Part shown: in pieces, positions 21,518 to 31,982 of the stretch
Numbering within the stretch: position 1 is the first letter of the stretch
Layout: each line of letters begins with the position of its first letter
From: Gracilaria vermiculophylla
Lineage: Eukaryota; Rhodophyta; Florideophyceae; Gracilariales; Gracilariaceae
Assembly (NCBI GenBank): GCA_019155205.2
Contig: JAHNZQ020000308.1
Location: 5,273,664-5,337,663 of the forward strand
Length of the DNA: 64,000 bases
Direction of reading: 5' to 3'
Notes under the pieces: model-generated
Database searches by the model: none
The model's input: only the letters and a program-made list of their open reading frames with translations
Told to the model about the DNA's origin: nothing
Program-made: the position numbers and the translations under genes

Positions 21518-23608
21518 CTACAGGCCACCGAAACGAGTTGAATACTCCGTCTCGATGCGTGCTTTTGCTGTGATCGCTTGGCTATGAAAGAACTCCGACA
21601 GGCTTCCCTTGAGGGCCGCCATCGAGGCTCGGTCTGTCCGGGCCTTGTGGAGCTCTAAGACCCGAGCACGCGCCTCGCGCAGAGCCTCTAGAGAAGAAGC
21701 CGGAGCAGGATGGCTGGTCACCAGACACCCCTGCACCAACTCCTGGAAGGCAGCCTCCACAGCCCCAGAGAAGGCGCCTCCCGACGGGGCACCCGATGCG
21801 GCCACATCCATTGACGGCGCAACAACCGCCACGGAAGGAGCGGCGGACAGCGGCCCAGCTGGGACAGAAGCCCCCCGACGGAATTCCGCGGGTTCCGCAG
21901 TGGAGGACGGCAATGCCAAGGATGGAGTCGGTGACACCAAAGGTGACGGTGGTGATGGAACTGGAACGCTCCGCAAGTGAGGCTGAGTAATCGGCGCAGG
22001 GACGTTCGGCACTCGGGGTTGCACCCCTGGAGCCGAACGTACCGTGACGGGAACAATCTTGTCCTCTTCCATAGGAGACACGCCGGCTACCACTGCGGGA
22101 GCACTCGGCACTGCGGCGGGACGCGGAGTTATCAGCTCAGGAGGTGCGCACATATCCTGGGACGGAGCCGGTAACCGATGGGGCGCATCAAACGCCAGAC
22201 TCTCCATCAAGGGGTAGTAATCGGGTACTCGAAGCCGTGGCACCTGAGGAACCCGAGATGGCGCCAGACGGGGAAAGGCTGGGTATGCTCGCCCGTTATC
22301 GTCTCCATTCGGACTCCTCACAATGGGGTGAAACTTTTCCTCGCCGTAGTTGTACCAGAGAAAACCCGGCGTGTCATTCCACGCCACCTGGAGGTTGTAA
22401 TCCAACAGTGTGTCCTCCTCGGACTCGCTCCATGCGGTGCCCTTAACCAGTTTTTGGATGCCAAAGAATCGCAGGACCAGTATGATGGACGCCGACAAGG
22501 TGAGCAAACGCCCGGGGGTCGGCTGATATGACCAGTCCTGGTAAAGGCGGCCGTCGCGGCATCGGGTATAGGAGGTTACGCATTCGTCCGCCGCTTGAAG
22601 ATACGCCATCAGGTTGCCCACCGCAAACTCCGTCGAGGCGACCAGCATGACGAACCGCCTTAGGGAGTCAGGGGGATTCAGAACCCCGGAGGTATAATAT
22701 GCGAAGGTCATGGGTGTCGCCACGCAGAGATGCGAAGAGACCCAGTGGTCCCTCCAGGAGTCGTTCACCTTAAGGTAGTACTTCGGACGTTGCCCGGAAG
22801 GCATAACATAGAATTCCATATGACGCCATCCGTAGAAGCACCCGAACGCGGTGCGTACGCGAGTTTCGTCCGCAAGGTGCGTTCCCCATCGATTCCGATT
22901 GTGCCAGTACAGGCGATCGTATGAGGGATCGAAGGGCAACACCGCGAGGGCAGAGAGTCCATCGGCAATGCTTTCGATTCGCCCTGCTCTCTGGTGCGAG
23001 CTCTCTTTGTGGCGCAGGACTTGGAGTCGCGCCTGGATCTCTCGTTCCTCAGCGCACCTCAGGTATGGAGTGTCGCAGTGTCCTACCGTGGTTGGAGCAT
23101 TCTCACCATGTACCGGAGTATAAAGCCAAAGGGCGCGGTATGCATCGACGCGGCTCCGCTTCCGGTCGTTCCACGCAATCTCCGAGACGGCGCGGAATCG
23201 CATCGCCTGAAGGAACGGACTGAAGTGGTGAATGTAATCCTCTACAAGACATGGGAGACTCACGCGCCTATCGTGGAACGGGACAATCACCCGCGTGGTG
23301 CGATGGTAAAAATGTTCTCCGGGACGGAACGGTGCCCCGGTTGAGGTGTGATACACCTCAGGATCGGAAGAAGATGTAGGCGTCGGAGTCGAAGAGGACA
23401 TGCCGAAGGTGTACAAAACCGGGTGGATGGCGACCGAACGCGTGGTAGCACTTGAGGAGAGAGATTTGACACCACTTGGGGAACGATTCGAAGTTATATG
23501 CACCACCGCGGAGGGAGCAGCGTCAAGCCGCCATCGTGAAATTCGAGGAGAAGTCGAGCGACCGGAATCATGCGAGGTATGGAGCACCATCGCGGGGCGC
23601 GCGTTCAT
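21518..23608 (-). CDS. Large antisense gene inside gypsy-I copy A, unknown function
   Basis: A 696-codon frame without a stop, opposite in direction to gag-pol and convergent with it; ATG at 23606-23608 chosen (a TTG lies two codons upstream, and an alternative Met lies near residue 70). Regions: residues 1-80 rich in Ser, Thr and Pro; about 80-450 mixed and globular, rich in Trp, Tyr, Arg and His; about 450-600 Pro-rich; and an Ala/Leu/Glu-rich helical C-terminus. No catalytic motif, signal peptide, zinc ligand set or clear membrane segment was recognised. N- and C-terminal parts recur at 37545-37866 (copy C) and 12103-12312 (copy E), so it belongs to the family. The sense strand here is closed. 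Known precedent: some plant gypsy elements carry antisense frames between pol and the 3' LTR. A nucleic-acid-binding, silencing-related or structural role is only speculation. Confidence 0.75.
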   Translation of the reverse strand: MNARPAMVLHTSHDSGRSTSPRISRWRLDAAPSAVVHITSNRSPSGVKSLSSSATTRSVAIHPVLYTFGMSSSTPTPTSSSDPEVYHTSTGAPFRPGEHFYHRTTRVIVPFHDRRVSLPCLVEDYIHHFSPFLQAMRFRAVSEIAWNDRKRSRVDAYRALWLYTPVHGENAPTTVGHCDTPYLRCAEEREIQARLQVLRHKESSHQRAGRIESIADGLSALAVLPFDPSYDRLYWHNRNRWGTHLADETRVRTAFGCFYGWRHMEFYVMPSGQRPKYYLKVNDSWRDHWVSSHLCVATPMTFAYYTSGVLNPPDSLRRFVMLVASTEFAVGNLMAYLQAADECVTSYTRCRDGRLYQDWSYQPTPGRLLTLSASIILVLRFFGIQKLVKGTAWSESEEDTLLDYNLQVAWNDTPGFLWYNYGEEKFHPIVRSPNGDDNGRAYPAFPRLAPSRVPQVPRLRVPDYYPLMESLAFDAPHRLPAPSQDMCAPPELITPRPAAVPSAPAVVAGVSPMEEDKIVPVTVRSAPGVQPRVPNVPAPITQPHLRSVPVPSPPSPLVSPTPSLALPSSTAEPAEFRRGASVPAGPLSAAPSVAVVAPSMDVAASGAPSGGAFSGAVEAAFQELVQGCLVTSHPAPASSLEALREARARVLELHKARTDRASMAALKGSLSEFFHSQAITAKARIETEYSTRFGGL

Positions 23609-24108
23609 ATCCAACGGAGAGTGACGGGGCTGCGGACAAGAAGATCATGAGTCTGACACCGTCTCGGAGATTGAATGAGCGGACGCAAGGAAGCGGATGG
23701 TTCCAAAAGGAGTAGCCTCGAAGGCGTTGGAGTGGCGAGTGCCTCCAGGGGGTCGGTATCCCCTCGGGACTGAACCACGCTCCGTCCACGGAAGTTGCGC
23801 GCTTGCACCGCGCACGGTACGCCGGCAGAAGCGGACACTCGCGTCGTCGACTGGCGCGACAGCACCAACTGGTCACACCAAGAAGGCGAAGACGCAGCCG
23901 GCCTTAGGAGGAGCAGGGCCCACAAACGCCGCAAGGGACGAAACGCGAGCCCGCGGCAATGCGCCGCGCAGGAGTATGGAGAAAGGTAGAAACGCCTGAA
24001 GGAGAGAACGGGCAAACCGCAGGAACCTGCATTTGCCTCAACACCGATAGGAGCCACCCCGGGGATCAAGAAGTTGGAAGATGTATCTCGAGGACGTGGT
24101 ACAATTTA
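23609..24108 (-). other. Leader region upstream of the antisense gene
   Basis: About 500 bp between the antisense start and the polypurine tract. It is preserved in copy C (37050-37544). Two overlapping frames are open in both copies, but substitutions affect both, so no product is called. It probably holds the 5' UTR or promoter of the antisense transcript. Confidence 0.4.
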
Positions 24109-24120
24109 GGAAAGAGGGTA
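24109..24120 (+). promoter_or_regulatory. Polypurine tract of gypsy-I copy A
   Basis: GGAAAGAGGGTA abuts the 3' LTR at 24121. This is the expected plus-strand DNA primer site. The same tract is present in copy C next to its LTR. Confidence 0.75.
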
Positions 24121-24676
24121 TGTAGTACAGTGGCTCCTACGGAAATAGCGTGGTTTGGCCTTCTGGTATAATATTTTTAAGGAGGGCTCGTACTTCATTA
24201 GCTGGGCCACGTGGTGCATAACCCCGCCCACATGCGCTACAGTATCCTTGAGGGACGGTAGAATTATTATTACTTTTTTTAGATAATTTATGCAGGTAAT
24301 TAGTACAGTAGCGAGACTTGCCGAGGCGGGCTCCCGGCTTGATACTTAATCTGCCGGTTGAGCTCCACCTCTAAGGAAGTAAAGACAAGCACCCTTGAGT
24401 CTTCATCTACCTTTCCGGTTGGAGTCTCTTGTCTATCAACGCAGGTTACAAAGCCGCCGATCCCCAGGTCGCATCATAGCAGCGCCTGTAGGAGCATTGT
24501 CGGCCCAGTGAACCTTCCCCTCCGCTTGGTGTTTGCGGATCTCCTTTAGAAATTCCCCCGGCTCGCGACAGCGGATACCGGAGACCATCTTTAGGAATAC
24601 GCCTCTTTGGAGTCGACAAAAACTCCTAACGGACGATGTGCTTTACTACCTCGAGAGGAGAGCTGACAGTACCACA
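24121..24676 (+). repeat. Gypsy-I 3' LTR, copy A
   Basis: A 556-bp partner of 14161-14713, preceded by the polypurine tract and followed by TAGGA, the putative target duplication. Confidence 0.92.
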
Positions 24677-24741
24677 TAGGAGACTGCGGCGTACAAATGC
24701 GCAATCTCGGACAATATGGAATAATTATGTTAGAATCCTTT
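24677..24741 (-). mobile_element. Gypsy-I copy E fragment between copy A and copia
   Basis: On minus this 65-bp piece matches the pol segment just before the integrase zinc domain (copy A about 19775-19830). It joins the sequence ending at 14160 on one side and at 29448 on the other, which proves that copies A and copia both inserted in copy E. Confidence 0.75.
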
Positions 24742-25025
24742 TGTTGTAGAAGCATCTAGAAGCTTCTAGGAAGCAACTAGAAACTGCTAATATCTAGAGA
24801 CTTCTAGAAGGTTCAATAGAAGAAATTATCTAGAAGTATTTTATGCTTTATGATAGAAACTATTAGAAGTTCTAGAAGACTATAGAACATTATGAGAACA
24901 CTATACAAGAAAGAATTGCCGACCAGGTTTGATGAATGATAGAAGTCAAGCCGAGGCATCGAGATAAATCAACAGTGCGTTTTCTCAAGTTTATCCTAAG
25001 CTCTGTACTACATCTATTTACAATA
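24742..25025 (+). repeat. Copia 5' LTR
   Basis: Ends TGTTGTA and TACAATA, an inverted terminus with one mismatch. It contains a 14-bp perfect palindrome (24756-24769) and a cluster of GAA/TTC pentamers. A TATA-like ACTATACAAG lies near 24900; the 3' LTR has ACTATATAAG. Confidence 0.93.
24802..24814 (+). promoter_or_regulatory. Heat-shock element in the copia 5' LTR
   Basis: TTCTAGAAGGTTC is a perfect TTCnnGAAnnTTC array of three alternating HSF pentamers, about 95 bp upstream of the TATA-like box. More GAAnnTTC and TTCnnGAA pairs lie at 24759-24766 and near 24866-24874. Confidence 0.65.
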
Positions 25026-25039
25026 GGTTACGGGCCCAG
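25026..25039 (+). promoter_or_regulatory. Copia primer-binding site, anticodon arm of initiator tRNA-Met
   Basis: GGTTACGGGCCCAG directly abuts the LTR and is complementary, with one mismatch, to the anticodon arm of eukaryotic initiator tRNA-Met (CUGGGCCCAUAACC). Drosophila copia primes in this way from a cleaved half-tRNA. Confidence 0.75.
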
Positions 25040-25299
25040 ACTACGCCTAAGTCAATCTCGTCGCTAGTACAACAGCTTAGAAGTCGGCTGTGAACTTGGA
25101 ATCCGAACAACATCGTAGAAGTTCGAGGTTGTACGAAGACCATAGAATCGTACAGTACAGAAATCAGAATTTCAAAAACCGTGCCATCAGAATCGGGCAG
25201 AACCGTCAAAAACCGTCAAAAACCGTACTCGACCGTACAGTACAGTACGCTGTGTCATTTCCGAAAATCGAAATAAGTTAATTCACGTCAACAAGAAAC

Positions 25300-26030
25300 A
25301 TGTATATAGAAGAGAAAAGCACGTTCAAAATAGAGAAACTTAATGGAGATACTTATTTCTCTTGGAAATTACGCATGACAAACTACCTTAAGAAGAAGGG
25401 GTACTGGAAAGCTGTAGCAGAAGAAGAAAATAATGCTACTGCTCATGAGAAAGCATTAATAGATATTTGTTTATCAGTCGATGATAATCAAATTGTCTAT
25501 GTTGAGTCATGCAAAACCGGTACAGAAGCCTGAAACGCCCTAGCAGAAGTGTACGAAAATAAGGGTATGGCGAACAAAATGGACACGGAGGAGCGCTTTG
25601 TGTCAGAAAGGCTCCACGAGGGAGAATCAGCCAAACAACATATGGAAGAAGTAAAACGTCTCAAAAAAAATTGAAACAGCTCGGGGTGGATAAAACAAAA
25701 GAAGAATATATTATGAGATTATTGCTTTGCTTACCAAAAAGTTATGGAAGTTTGGTTGTTACATTGGAAAATATAGCTGAGAAGCTAAGTATTGATGAAA
25801 TCCACGCTAGAATTTTGCGTGAAGAGTCCAGACAAAAATCGTCTGCAGAGCAAGAAAAATCTGGAAGTCTCCTACACGGAAAAGTCAACAATCAAAAATA
25901 CAAATTTCCCTATAACTGTCACTACTGTGGAAAGAAAGGGCACAAAATTGCTAACTGTAGAAAGCGCAAAAAGGATACGAAATATTCTACACAGCCGAAC
26001 ACGAACAATACGTCCTCCGGAAACTTTTGA
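25300..26030 (+). pseudogene. Copia gag
   Basis: Starts at ATG 25300. The N-terminus (KLNGDTYFSWKLRMTNYL) is typical copia Gag, followed by the helical region, and near 25913-25960 a CCHC zinc knuckle CHYCGKKGHKIANC that binds element RNA. A TGA at 25531-25533 replaces the conserved Trp codon, and a frameshift lies in an A-run near 25664. Otherwise the domain is well kept. Confidence 0.88.
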
Positions 26031-26644
26031 TGGCTGAACAAGACCCAAGAAAAATCTATGGAACATGGTATATGGACTCGGGTGCATCCTTCCACATGAC
26101 CAATAATCGAAAGTGGTTTATGGAGGAAGCTTTAAAAAGAACTGAGCCAGTTACCATCAGACTAGGAGATGGAACCCATGTCAAATCAACAGAAAAGGGA
26201 AACATAACTATGGAAATTTCTTTAAATGGGTCTATGAAGACACTGCCTGTGCCAGATGTTTTATTTGTCCCGGAAATTGTCACGAACATTTTATCTATTG
26301 GGCAAATTGATGAAAGTGGACATCGAGTTTTTTTTCAAAAAGGATGTTGCACCGTTTTATCCAAATATTCAAATGAAAAACTCCTTCAGGTCAAGAAAGA
26401 AAATTCTACGTACTGCTTTAAGAGCTCCAAGAAGATCGAGAAAAATTATGTAGCATACTCAGCCACTATAACGGAGCAAGAACTCTGGCATGCCAAACTA
26501 GGACATGCTGGAAAATTAGTCTTGAGCCAAATCGTATCGAAGAAAACTACAGATGGTGTTCCAGAAGAATTGGAACAAAAAGATATAAGTACATGCAAGG
26601 GATGTTTACTTAGGAAAATGAGTTCAAAATTATTTCCGTCATGA
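26027..26644 (+). pseudogene. Copia protease and GAG-pre-integrase domain
   Basis: Protease active site WYMDSGASFHMT near 26070-26105. Then the zinc-binding HHCC region LWHAKLGHAGK...CKGCLLRK (26485-26625), ending at a TGA at 26644. Overlaps the gag end by 4 nt in another frame. Confidence 0.88.
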
Positions 26645-28453
26645 GGAAATTTTCAATTAAAGGAAAAATTAGAGCTCATACACAAGGATCTTTGTGGACC
26701 TATGAGTACAAAATCCTAAGGATGAAAATTATATTTCATAACATTCACTGATGATTACACAAGAAAATCATTTATGTATTTTCTCTGTACCAAAAACGAA
26801 GCATTTGAAAAAACCCGAGAATTTTTGACTATGGAGGAAAATCAAGAAGTAATTTCTTTCAAATGAATTAGAAGTGATAGAGGGGGAGAATATTTTTTTA
26901 AGGCATTTGAAAATTATTTCAAACACAAAGGTAACATCCACCAGGGTACTGGAGAACACCAACCACCACAGAATGGTGTGGCGGAAAGAAGTAACCGAAC
27001 ACTTTGTGAAAAAGCAAGATGTATGCTTTACTTTCAGGACATTCCCAGAACGTTTTGGGCTGAAGCTATCCAAATTGCAAATTTGATTCGGAATTTTGTT
27101 CCTACAAAACTTCCAGGCCATTGCAGTCCTCATGAAAAATGGTTCGGAAAGAAACCAAATATTTCTCATCTCGAAGTATTTAGGTGCAAGGCCTATGTTT
27201 TTATTCCAAATGATCATAAAAAGAAATGGGATGCCAAGTCAAGGCTGTGTACATTTTTACGATACGAACGTAGAAATTATCGCTTCATGGACGATAAAAC
27301 CAGAAGTGTGGTTTTAATTGGAACGGCAAAATTTCTAGAAGCCCCAAAAATAATCTCAATGGAAGAAGAAATTTCTTTTGAACCAGAAAACTCAAAAGAA
27401 AAAGAATTAATGCCGAACACTGAAAAAGAAAATGATTTGGAAAATTCTGAGGCTTACAACCCACCTCCAGAAAATGAGGAATCACCAGAAATTATCACAC
27501 GGAGGAGTGGGAGAACTAGAAGACAGCCAACATGGCTCACATATGAGCATGCTAATGAAAATGAGGATACTGCTGCCGGTTTAGTAATGATGCTTGCAGG
27601 CGAAACAGAACCAAATAATGTACAGGAGGCCCTGTTAGGGGTTCAGAAAAATTATTGGACATCTGCGATGGAAAGAAAAATTACTTCTTTATACGAGAAT
27701 AATATTTGGAAACTGGACCCTCGAAAACCAGAAATGCATATTTTGCAACCAACATGGGTTTTCAAGGTAAAACCCGAATCCAAGAATCAAGAGAAAATAT
27801 TTAAGGCAAGACTGGTGTGCAAAGGGTATCAGCAAAAATATGGCATTGATTATTTTCACACGTACCCTCCAGTTGTACGCATGGCTTCTTTACGGACTAT
27901 GCTGGGTGTAGCACCCCAACAAAAAATATTCATCACCCAGATGGATGTTAAAACAGCGTTCGTAATTGGAGTGTTGGAGGAAGAAATTTTTATGGAACAG
28001 CCTGAGGGTTTCATTGACTCAAAACATTCTAATCACGTTTGTAAGCTAACGAAGGCAATGTATGGACTAAAACAGGCGCCCAGAGCGTGGTACAAAATGA
28101 TTAGCTCGGTTTTGAGCAACATGAAATTTTCGAAAGCTCATGGAGACAGTGGAATATTTGTCGCAAATATTGATGACCATGAAGTATTTATTTCACTATA
28201 TGTCGATTACATAGTACTGGCAAGTAAAATTCCAAAGGTGTTAAGTTCTGTGAAGCAAGAACTAAGATCTAAATTTCAAATGAAGGATCTTGGAGAAATT
28301 TGGCATGTACTAGGCATTGAAATCGACTATAATCGAAAAAAAGGAATTCTGAAATTATGTAAAAGTGCCTACGCAAGAACGGAGCTTAAACGGTTTAGTA
28401 TGGAAAACTGCAAAGAAATTAATACACCCTTGGAGGCGAACAGTACTTTATAA
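26645..28453 (+). pseudogene. Copia integrase core and reverse transcriptase
   Basis: Integrase: HKDLCGPM, FTDDYTRKSF, IRSDRGGEY and PPQNGVAERSNRT supply the DDE residues, with stops near 26717 and 26865. RT from about 27600: WTSAMERKI, KARLVCKGYQQ, FITQMDVKTAF and YGLKQAPRAW. The catalytic box is YVDY at 28199-28210 instead of YVDD, so the second Asp is Tyr and the enzyme should be inactive. The frame from 26978 to 28453 is otherwise open for 491 codons and ends at a TAA. Confidence 0.9.
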
Positions 28454-29148
28454 AAATGTGGAACTGATGAAATAATTACGGACGTGCCCTACAGAGAATT
28501 AATTGGTTCACTTATGTATCTTATGCTAGGGAAGCGTCGTGATCTAGCATATGCAGTTGGAAAATTATGTACGTTTTCTGAAGAGTATTGCACAGAACAT
28601 TGGAAACCATGCAAAAGGGTTCTTAGGTGTATTCAGAAGACAAAAGTTTTTTGTGTCGTCTACAAAAAATCTACCAACCTGTCACTATATGTCTACAGTG
28701 ATGCCAGTTGGGGAAATACGGAAAACAGAAAATCAGTTTCTGGATATGCGACATTTCATGGAAATTGTTTACTGTCGTGGAGCAGTCGAAAGCAAAATTG
28801 TGTGGCATTGTCATCCACAGAGGCAGAATTAATTGCAGTTACAGAGGCAGCCAAAGAAGTGAAATGGTTGGCAAAAATCATGATCTTAAAACTAGTGTAG
28901 AAAAAGCTAATCAAATTTCTATTGACAACCAGTCTACAATTGCAACTTCAAAAATGGAAGGAATCCATGGAAAATCAAAGCACATTGCTCTACGGCATTT
29001 CTATATTCAGGACTGCTTGCAAAATGAAGAAATGAAAATTACAAACTGTCCTACCGAACATATGGCAGCTGATATTTTTACAAAGTCTCTACAGAAGAAC
29101 AAGCATTGGTTTTATATGGACATGTTGGGTCTTAAGCAGTTATCACGT
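28454..29148 (+). pseudogene. Copia RNase H
   Basis: YRELIGSLMYLM, then YSDASWGNTENRKSVSGY, SSTEAEL and, after a TAG at 28898-28900, DNQSTIATSK and HMAADIFTKSL. This is the standard copia C-terminal RNase H with its Asp, Glu and Asp residues present. Confidence 0.88.
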
Positions 29149-29158
29149 TGAGAGAAGG

Positions 29159-29442
29159 TGTTGTAGAAGCATCTAGAAGCTTCTAGGAAGCAACTGGAAA
29201 CTGCTAATATCTAGAGACTTCTAGAAGGTTCTATAGAAGAAATTATCTAGAAGTATTTTATGCTTTATGATAGAAACTATTAGAAGTTCTAGAAGACTAT
29301 AGAAAATTATGAGAACACTATATAAGAAAGAATTGCCGACCAGGTTTGATGAATGATAGAAGTCAAGCCGAGTCATCGAGATAAATCAACAGTGCGCTTA
29401 CTCAAGTTTATTCTAAGCTCTGTACTACACCTATTTACAATA
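29159..29442 (+). repeat. Copia 3' LTR
   Basis: Preceded by the purine tract AGAGAAGG (29151-29158). It keeps the perfect heat-shock element at 29219-29231 and has a clean TATATAAG box near 29319. Confidence 0.93.
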
Positions 29443-29447
29443 CCTTT

Positions 29448-30072
29448 CAGTGGCAAGGCACTCCTTGCAGTACGCATCCGTACTCTGCTCCTTCAGAAAC
29501 TCCGCTATGATGAGGCGGAGAACTTCTTCGTTTTCTTCAACAATGTCTATCACCTCAGAACCCCCACTAAATATGCCTCACGGTTCAGAACATTCCAAGC
29601 GTTTTACTTCGAATCTTTCCTTTCTGTCGGCGTTCTTGATGACCAGAAACGGAAATATGTCCTCCCAAGTTGTTTGGTCGTCTCCTTCGGTGGAGATTCG
29701 CGATAGCCCGTCCGCTGCCTGTGCTTATATGCTAGGGTGTTAGACGATATTAAACTCGAACTCCAGGAGGCGAAGACTCCACCATTTCAGTCGACCGGAA
29801 GCATCCGTCAACGACAAAATTCTATTTAATGGTGCTTTGTCCGTCCTCAAGGTGAGACGCGCGCCTTTCAGGTACGGGCGTAAAAGTAACACTGCCCATC
29901 CTATGGCAAGACATTCGCGCTCCGAGGTGGAATAGTTCCGTTCCGTGGGTGAAAGGCTTCGACTCCAGTATCCGATAGGTTGAAATCCACCTTAAGGTTC
30001 TTCCTGTAGGAAGGCTAATCCGAACTGGTATTTACAGGCGGCTGTTTCAAGCACCCTTCGGCGTGCCGCTTC
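29448..30072 (-). pseudogene. Gypsy-I copy E: RNase H and integrase N-terminus
   Basis: On minus it matches copy A 19140-19760 (RNase H to the start of the zinc-binding region), with many lesions. The RNase H motif LDTDAC of copy A reads LETAAC here, so a catalytic Asp is lost. Confidence 0.82.
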
Positions 30073-30625
30073 TGTGGTACTGTCAGCCCTCCTGTCGAGG
30101 TAGTAGAGCACAACGTCCGTTAGGAGTTTTTAGTGACTCCAAAGGCGCGTATTCCTAAAGGTGGTCTCCGGTATCCGCTGTCGCGAGCCGGGGGAATTCT
30201 GTAAGGGATCCGCAAACACCAAGCGGAGGGGAGGTTCACTGGGCGGACAATGCTCCTACAGGCGCTGCTATGATGCGACCTGGGGATCGGCGGCTTAGAA
30301 ACCTGAGAGAGTAGACAAGAGACTCCAACCGGAAAATGTAGAAGAAGACTCAAGGGTGCTTGTCTTTACTTCCCCAGAGGTGGAGCTCAACCGGCAGCTT
30401 AAATATCTAGCCGGGAGCCCGCCTCGGCAGGTCGCACTACTGTGCTAATTACCTGCATAAAATATCTAAAATAAATAATAAATTCTACCGTACCTTAAGG
30501 ATACTGTAGCGCACGCAGGCAATATTATGCACCACGTGGCCCAGCTAATAAATTACGAACCCTCCTTAGGAATATTATGCCTTAAGGCCAAACCGCCATA
30601 ATTCCGTAGGAGCCACTGTACTACA
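30073..30625 (-). mobile_element. Solo gypsy-I LTR 1 in copy E
   Basis: A complete 553-bp LTR (TGTGGTAC... to ...GTACTACA on plus) flanked by perfect GCTTC duplications at 30068-30072 and 30626-30630. Copy E pol is continuous across it. It arose by insertion of a full element and then LTR-LTR recombination. Confidence 0.93.
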
Positions 30626-31427
30626 GCTTCCAGAGCACCAAGATCGGTGGCTCTATTAGTCTCCTCTTCAAAAATTCATAGGCTTTCAACTCTTCGTCCG
30701 TCAGGATAGCCAATTACGACAGCTTGTTTTCCTCCCAGAGGCGATATAAAGGCGCCGTAATGCGGGAGAAATTCGCAAAAGAACCTACGAAAGAAATTAC
30801 ACAACCCGAAGAGCTTCATCTGGTTTTTGGGAGAGTGAGCTTCCGCGATGGTGTCCTTCGTTTTCTTGGAAACCTGTAAGCGGCCTGGGAGCAAGAGTTA
30901 CTCCAGGTAGTCCACGGAGCCCTTGAAAAAGAAACACATCTCCAGCTTCAAGGTGAGTCCAGAATTCTTCAGGAGTTGTAGCACGTGCTTCACATGCATG
31001 AAGTGCCCCTCCACGATGCGGGAGTATCTGATGACATCCTCAGTATACACCAAGGCATACTGCCACTGTATCTCCGACAGGATTATGTCCACCATTCGTT
31101 AGAACGTAGCCGGTGCATTCTTTAATCCAAATGGCATCCTTAGGAATATTAAATTTTCACAGTGCGAGGTGAACGTTGTCTTATCCATATCGAAGTCATC
31201 CATCTCAATTTCTCGGCAGCCACGGTTTGCATCCAGCGTGAAGAAAACGAACGCATCACCTAAGGAGTCGATGAATTCATCCAAATGGGGTATCAGGTAC
31301 GAATTGCGTACCGTCACCTAGTTGAGGCGTCTATAGTCAATGCAGAACCTCAAGGAGCCATCTTTATTTTTCAAAAACCCCACCGTGTAGGCCAACTCGA
31401 AATTGGAAGGCTCGATAAGGCCCTTGT
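30626..31427 (-). pseudogene. Gypsy-I copy E: reverse transcriptase, central part
   Basis: On minus: CIDYRRLN-like region, FFTLDAN (motif A Asp kept), FGLKNAPATF, and YTED at the place of YMDD, so the box is altered. Stops are frequent. Confidence 0.83.
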
Positions 31428-31982
31428 TGTGGTACTGTCAGTTCTCCTTTCGAGATAGTAGAGCACAACGTCCGTTAGGAGTTGTTGTTGATTCCAGAGG
31501 TGCGTGTTCCTAAAGGTGGTCTCCGGTTTCCGCTGTCGTGAGCCAGGGGAATTCTTAAAGGGGATCCGCAAACACCAAACGGAGGGAGAGGTTCACTGGG
31601 CGGGCAATGATCCTGCAGGCGCTGCTATGATGCGAACTGGAGATCGGTGGCTTAGAAACCTGAGGACAATCGACGACAGTCTCCAACCGGAAAAGTAGAT
31701 GAAGACTCAGGGGTAGTTGATTTTACTTCCCTCAGAGGTGAAGCTCGACCGGCAGATTAAGTATCAAGCCGGGAGCCCGCCTCGGCAGGTCTCACTACTG
31801 TAGAAATTGCCCGCACAAATTAACAAAAAAAAAGATAACTTCTACCGTCCCTTAAGGATACTGTAGCGCACGCGAGCAGACTTTTGCACCACGTGGCAAA
31901 GCCAATGAACTACGAGCTCTCCTTGGGAATATTACGCCATAAGGCCACACCACCATTTTTCTTTAGGAGCCACCGTACTTCA
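31428..31982 (-). mobile_element. Solo gypsy-I LTR 2 in copy E
   Basis: A complete LTR with perfect CTTGT duplications at 31423-31427 and 31983-31987. It interrupts copy E RT just after the KKGVIEPS-type motif. Confidence 0.93.

Larger units (their letters stand above)
14161..24676 (+). mobile_element. Gypsy-I copy A, full-length Ty3/gypsy chromovirus with an extra antisense gene
   Basis: A 10.5-kb element: LTR, gag, protease, RT, RNase H, integrase with chromodomain, an antisense gene, polypurine tract, LTR. It lies inside minus-oriented copy E with imperfect target duplication CAGGA (14156-14160) and TAGGA (24677-24681). The LTRs differ at several dozen positions by eye, so it is not young. 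Gag-pol carries many stops and shifts and two catalytic Asp to Tyr changes, so it cannot encode its own enzymes. The chromodomain behind the integrase core places it with chromoviruses, whose chromodomains guide integration to chromatin marks. Confidence 0.92.
24742..29442 (+). mobile_element. Compact Ty1/copia retrotransposon
   Basis: A 4.7-kb element with 284-bp LTRs that differ at about ten positions by eye, so it is the youngest insertion in this tower together with gypsy-II elsewhere. Perfect target duplication CCTTT at 24737-24741 and 29443-29447. Order: gag, protease, integrase, RT, RNase H, as in copia. A handful of stops and one altered RT box make it defective. It sits in pol of gypsy-I copy E. 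Confidence 0.95.

Noticed and set aside
23605..24069. 154-codon minus frame in the antisense-gene leader as a separate gene
   Set aside because: Two overlapping frames are equally open in copies A and C, and copy C ends early; no motif.
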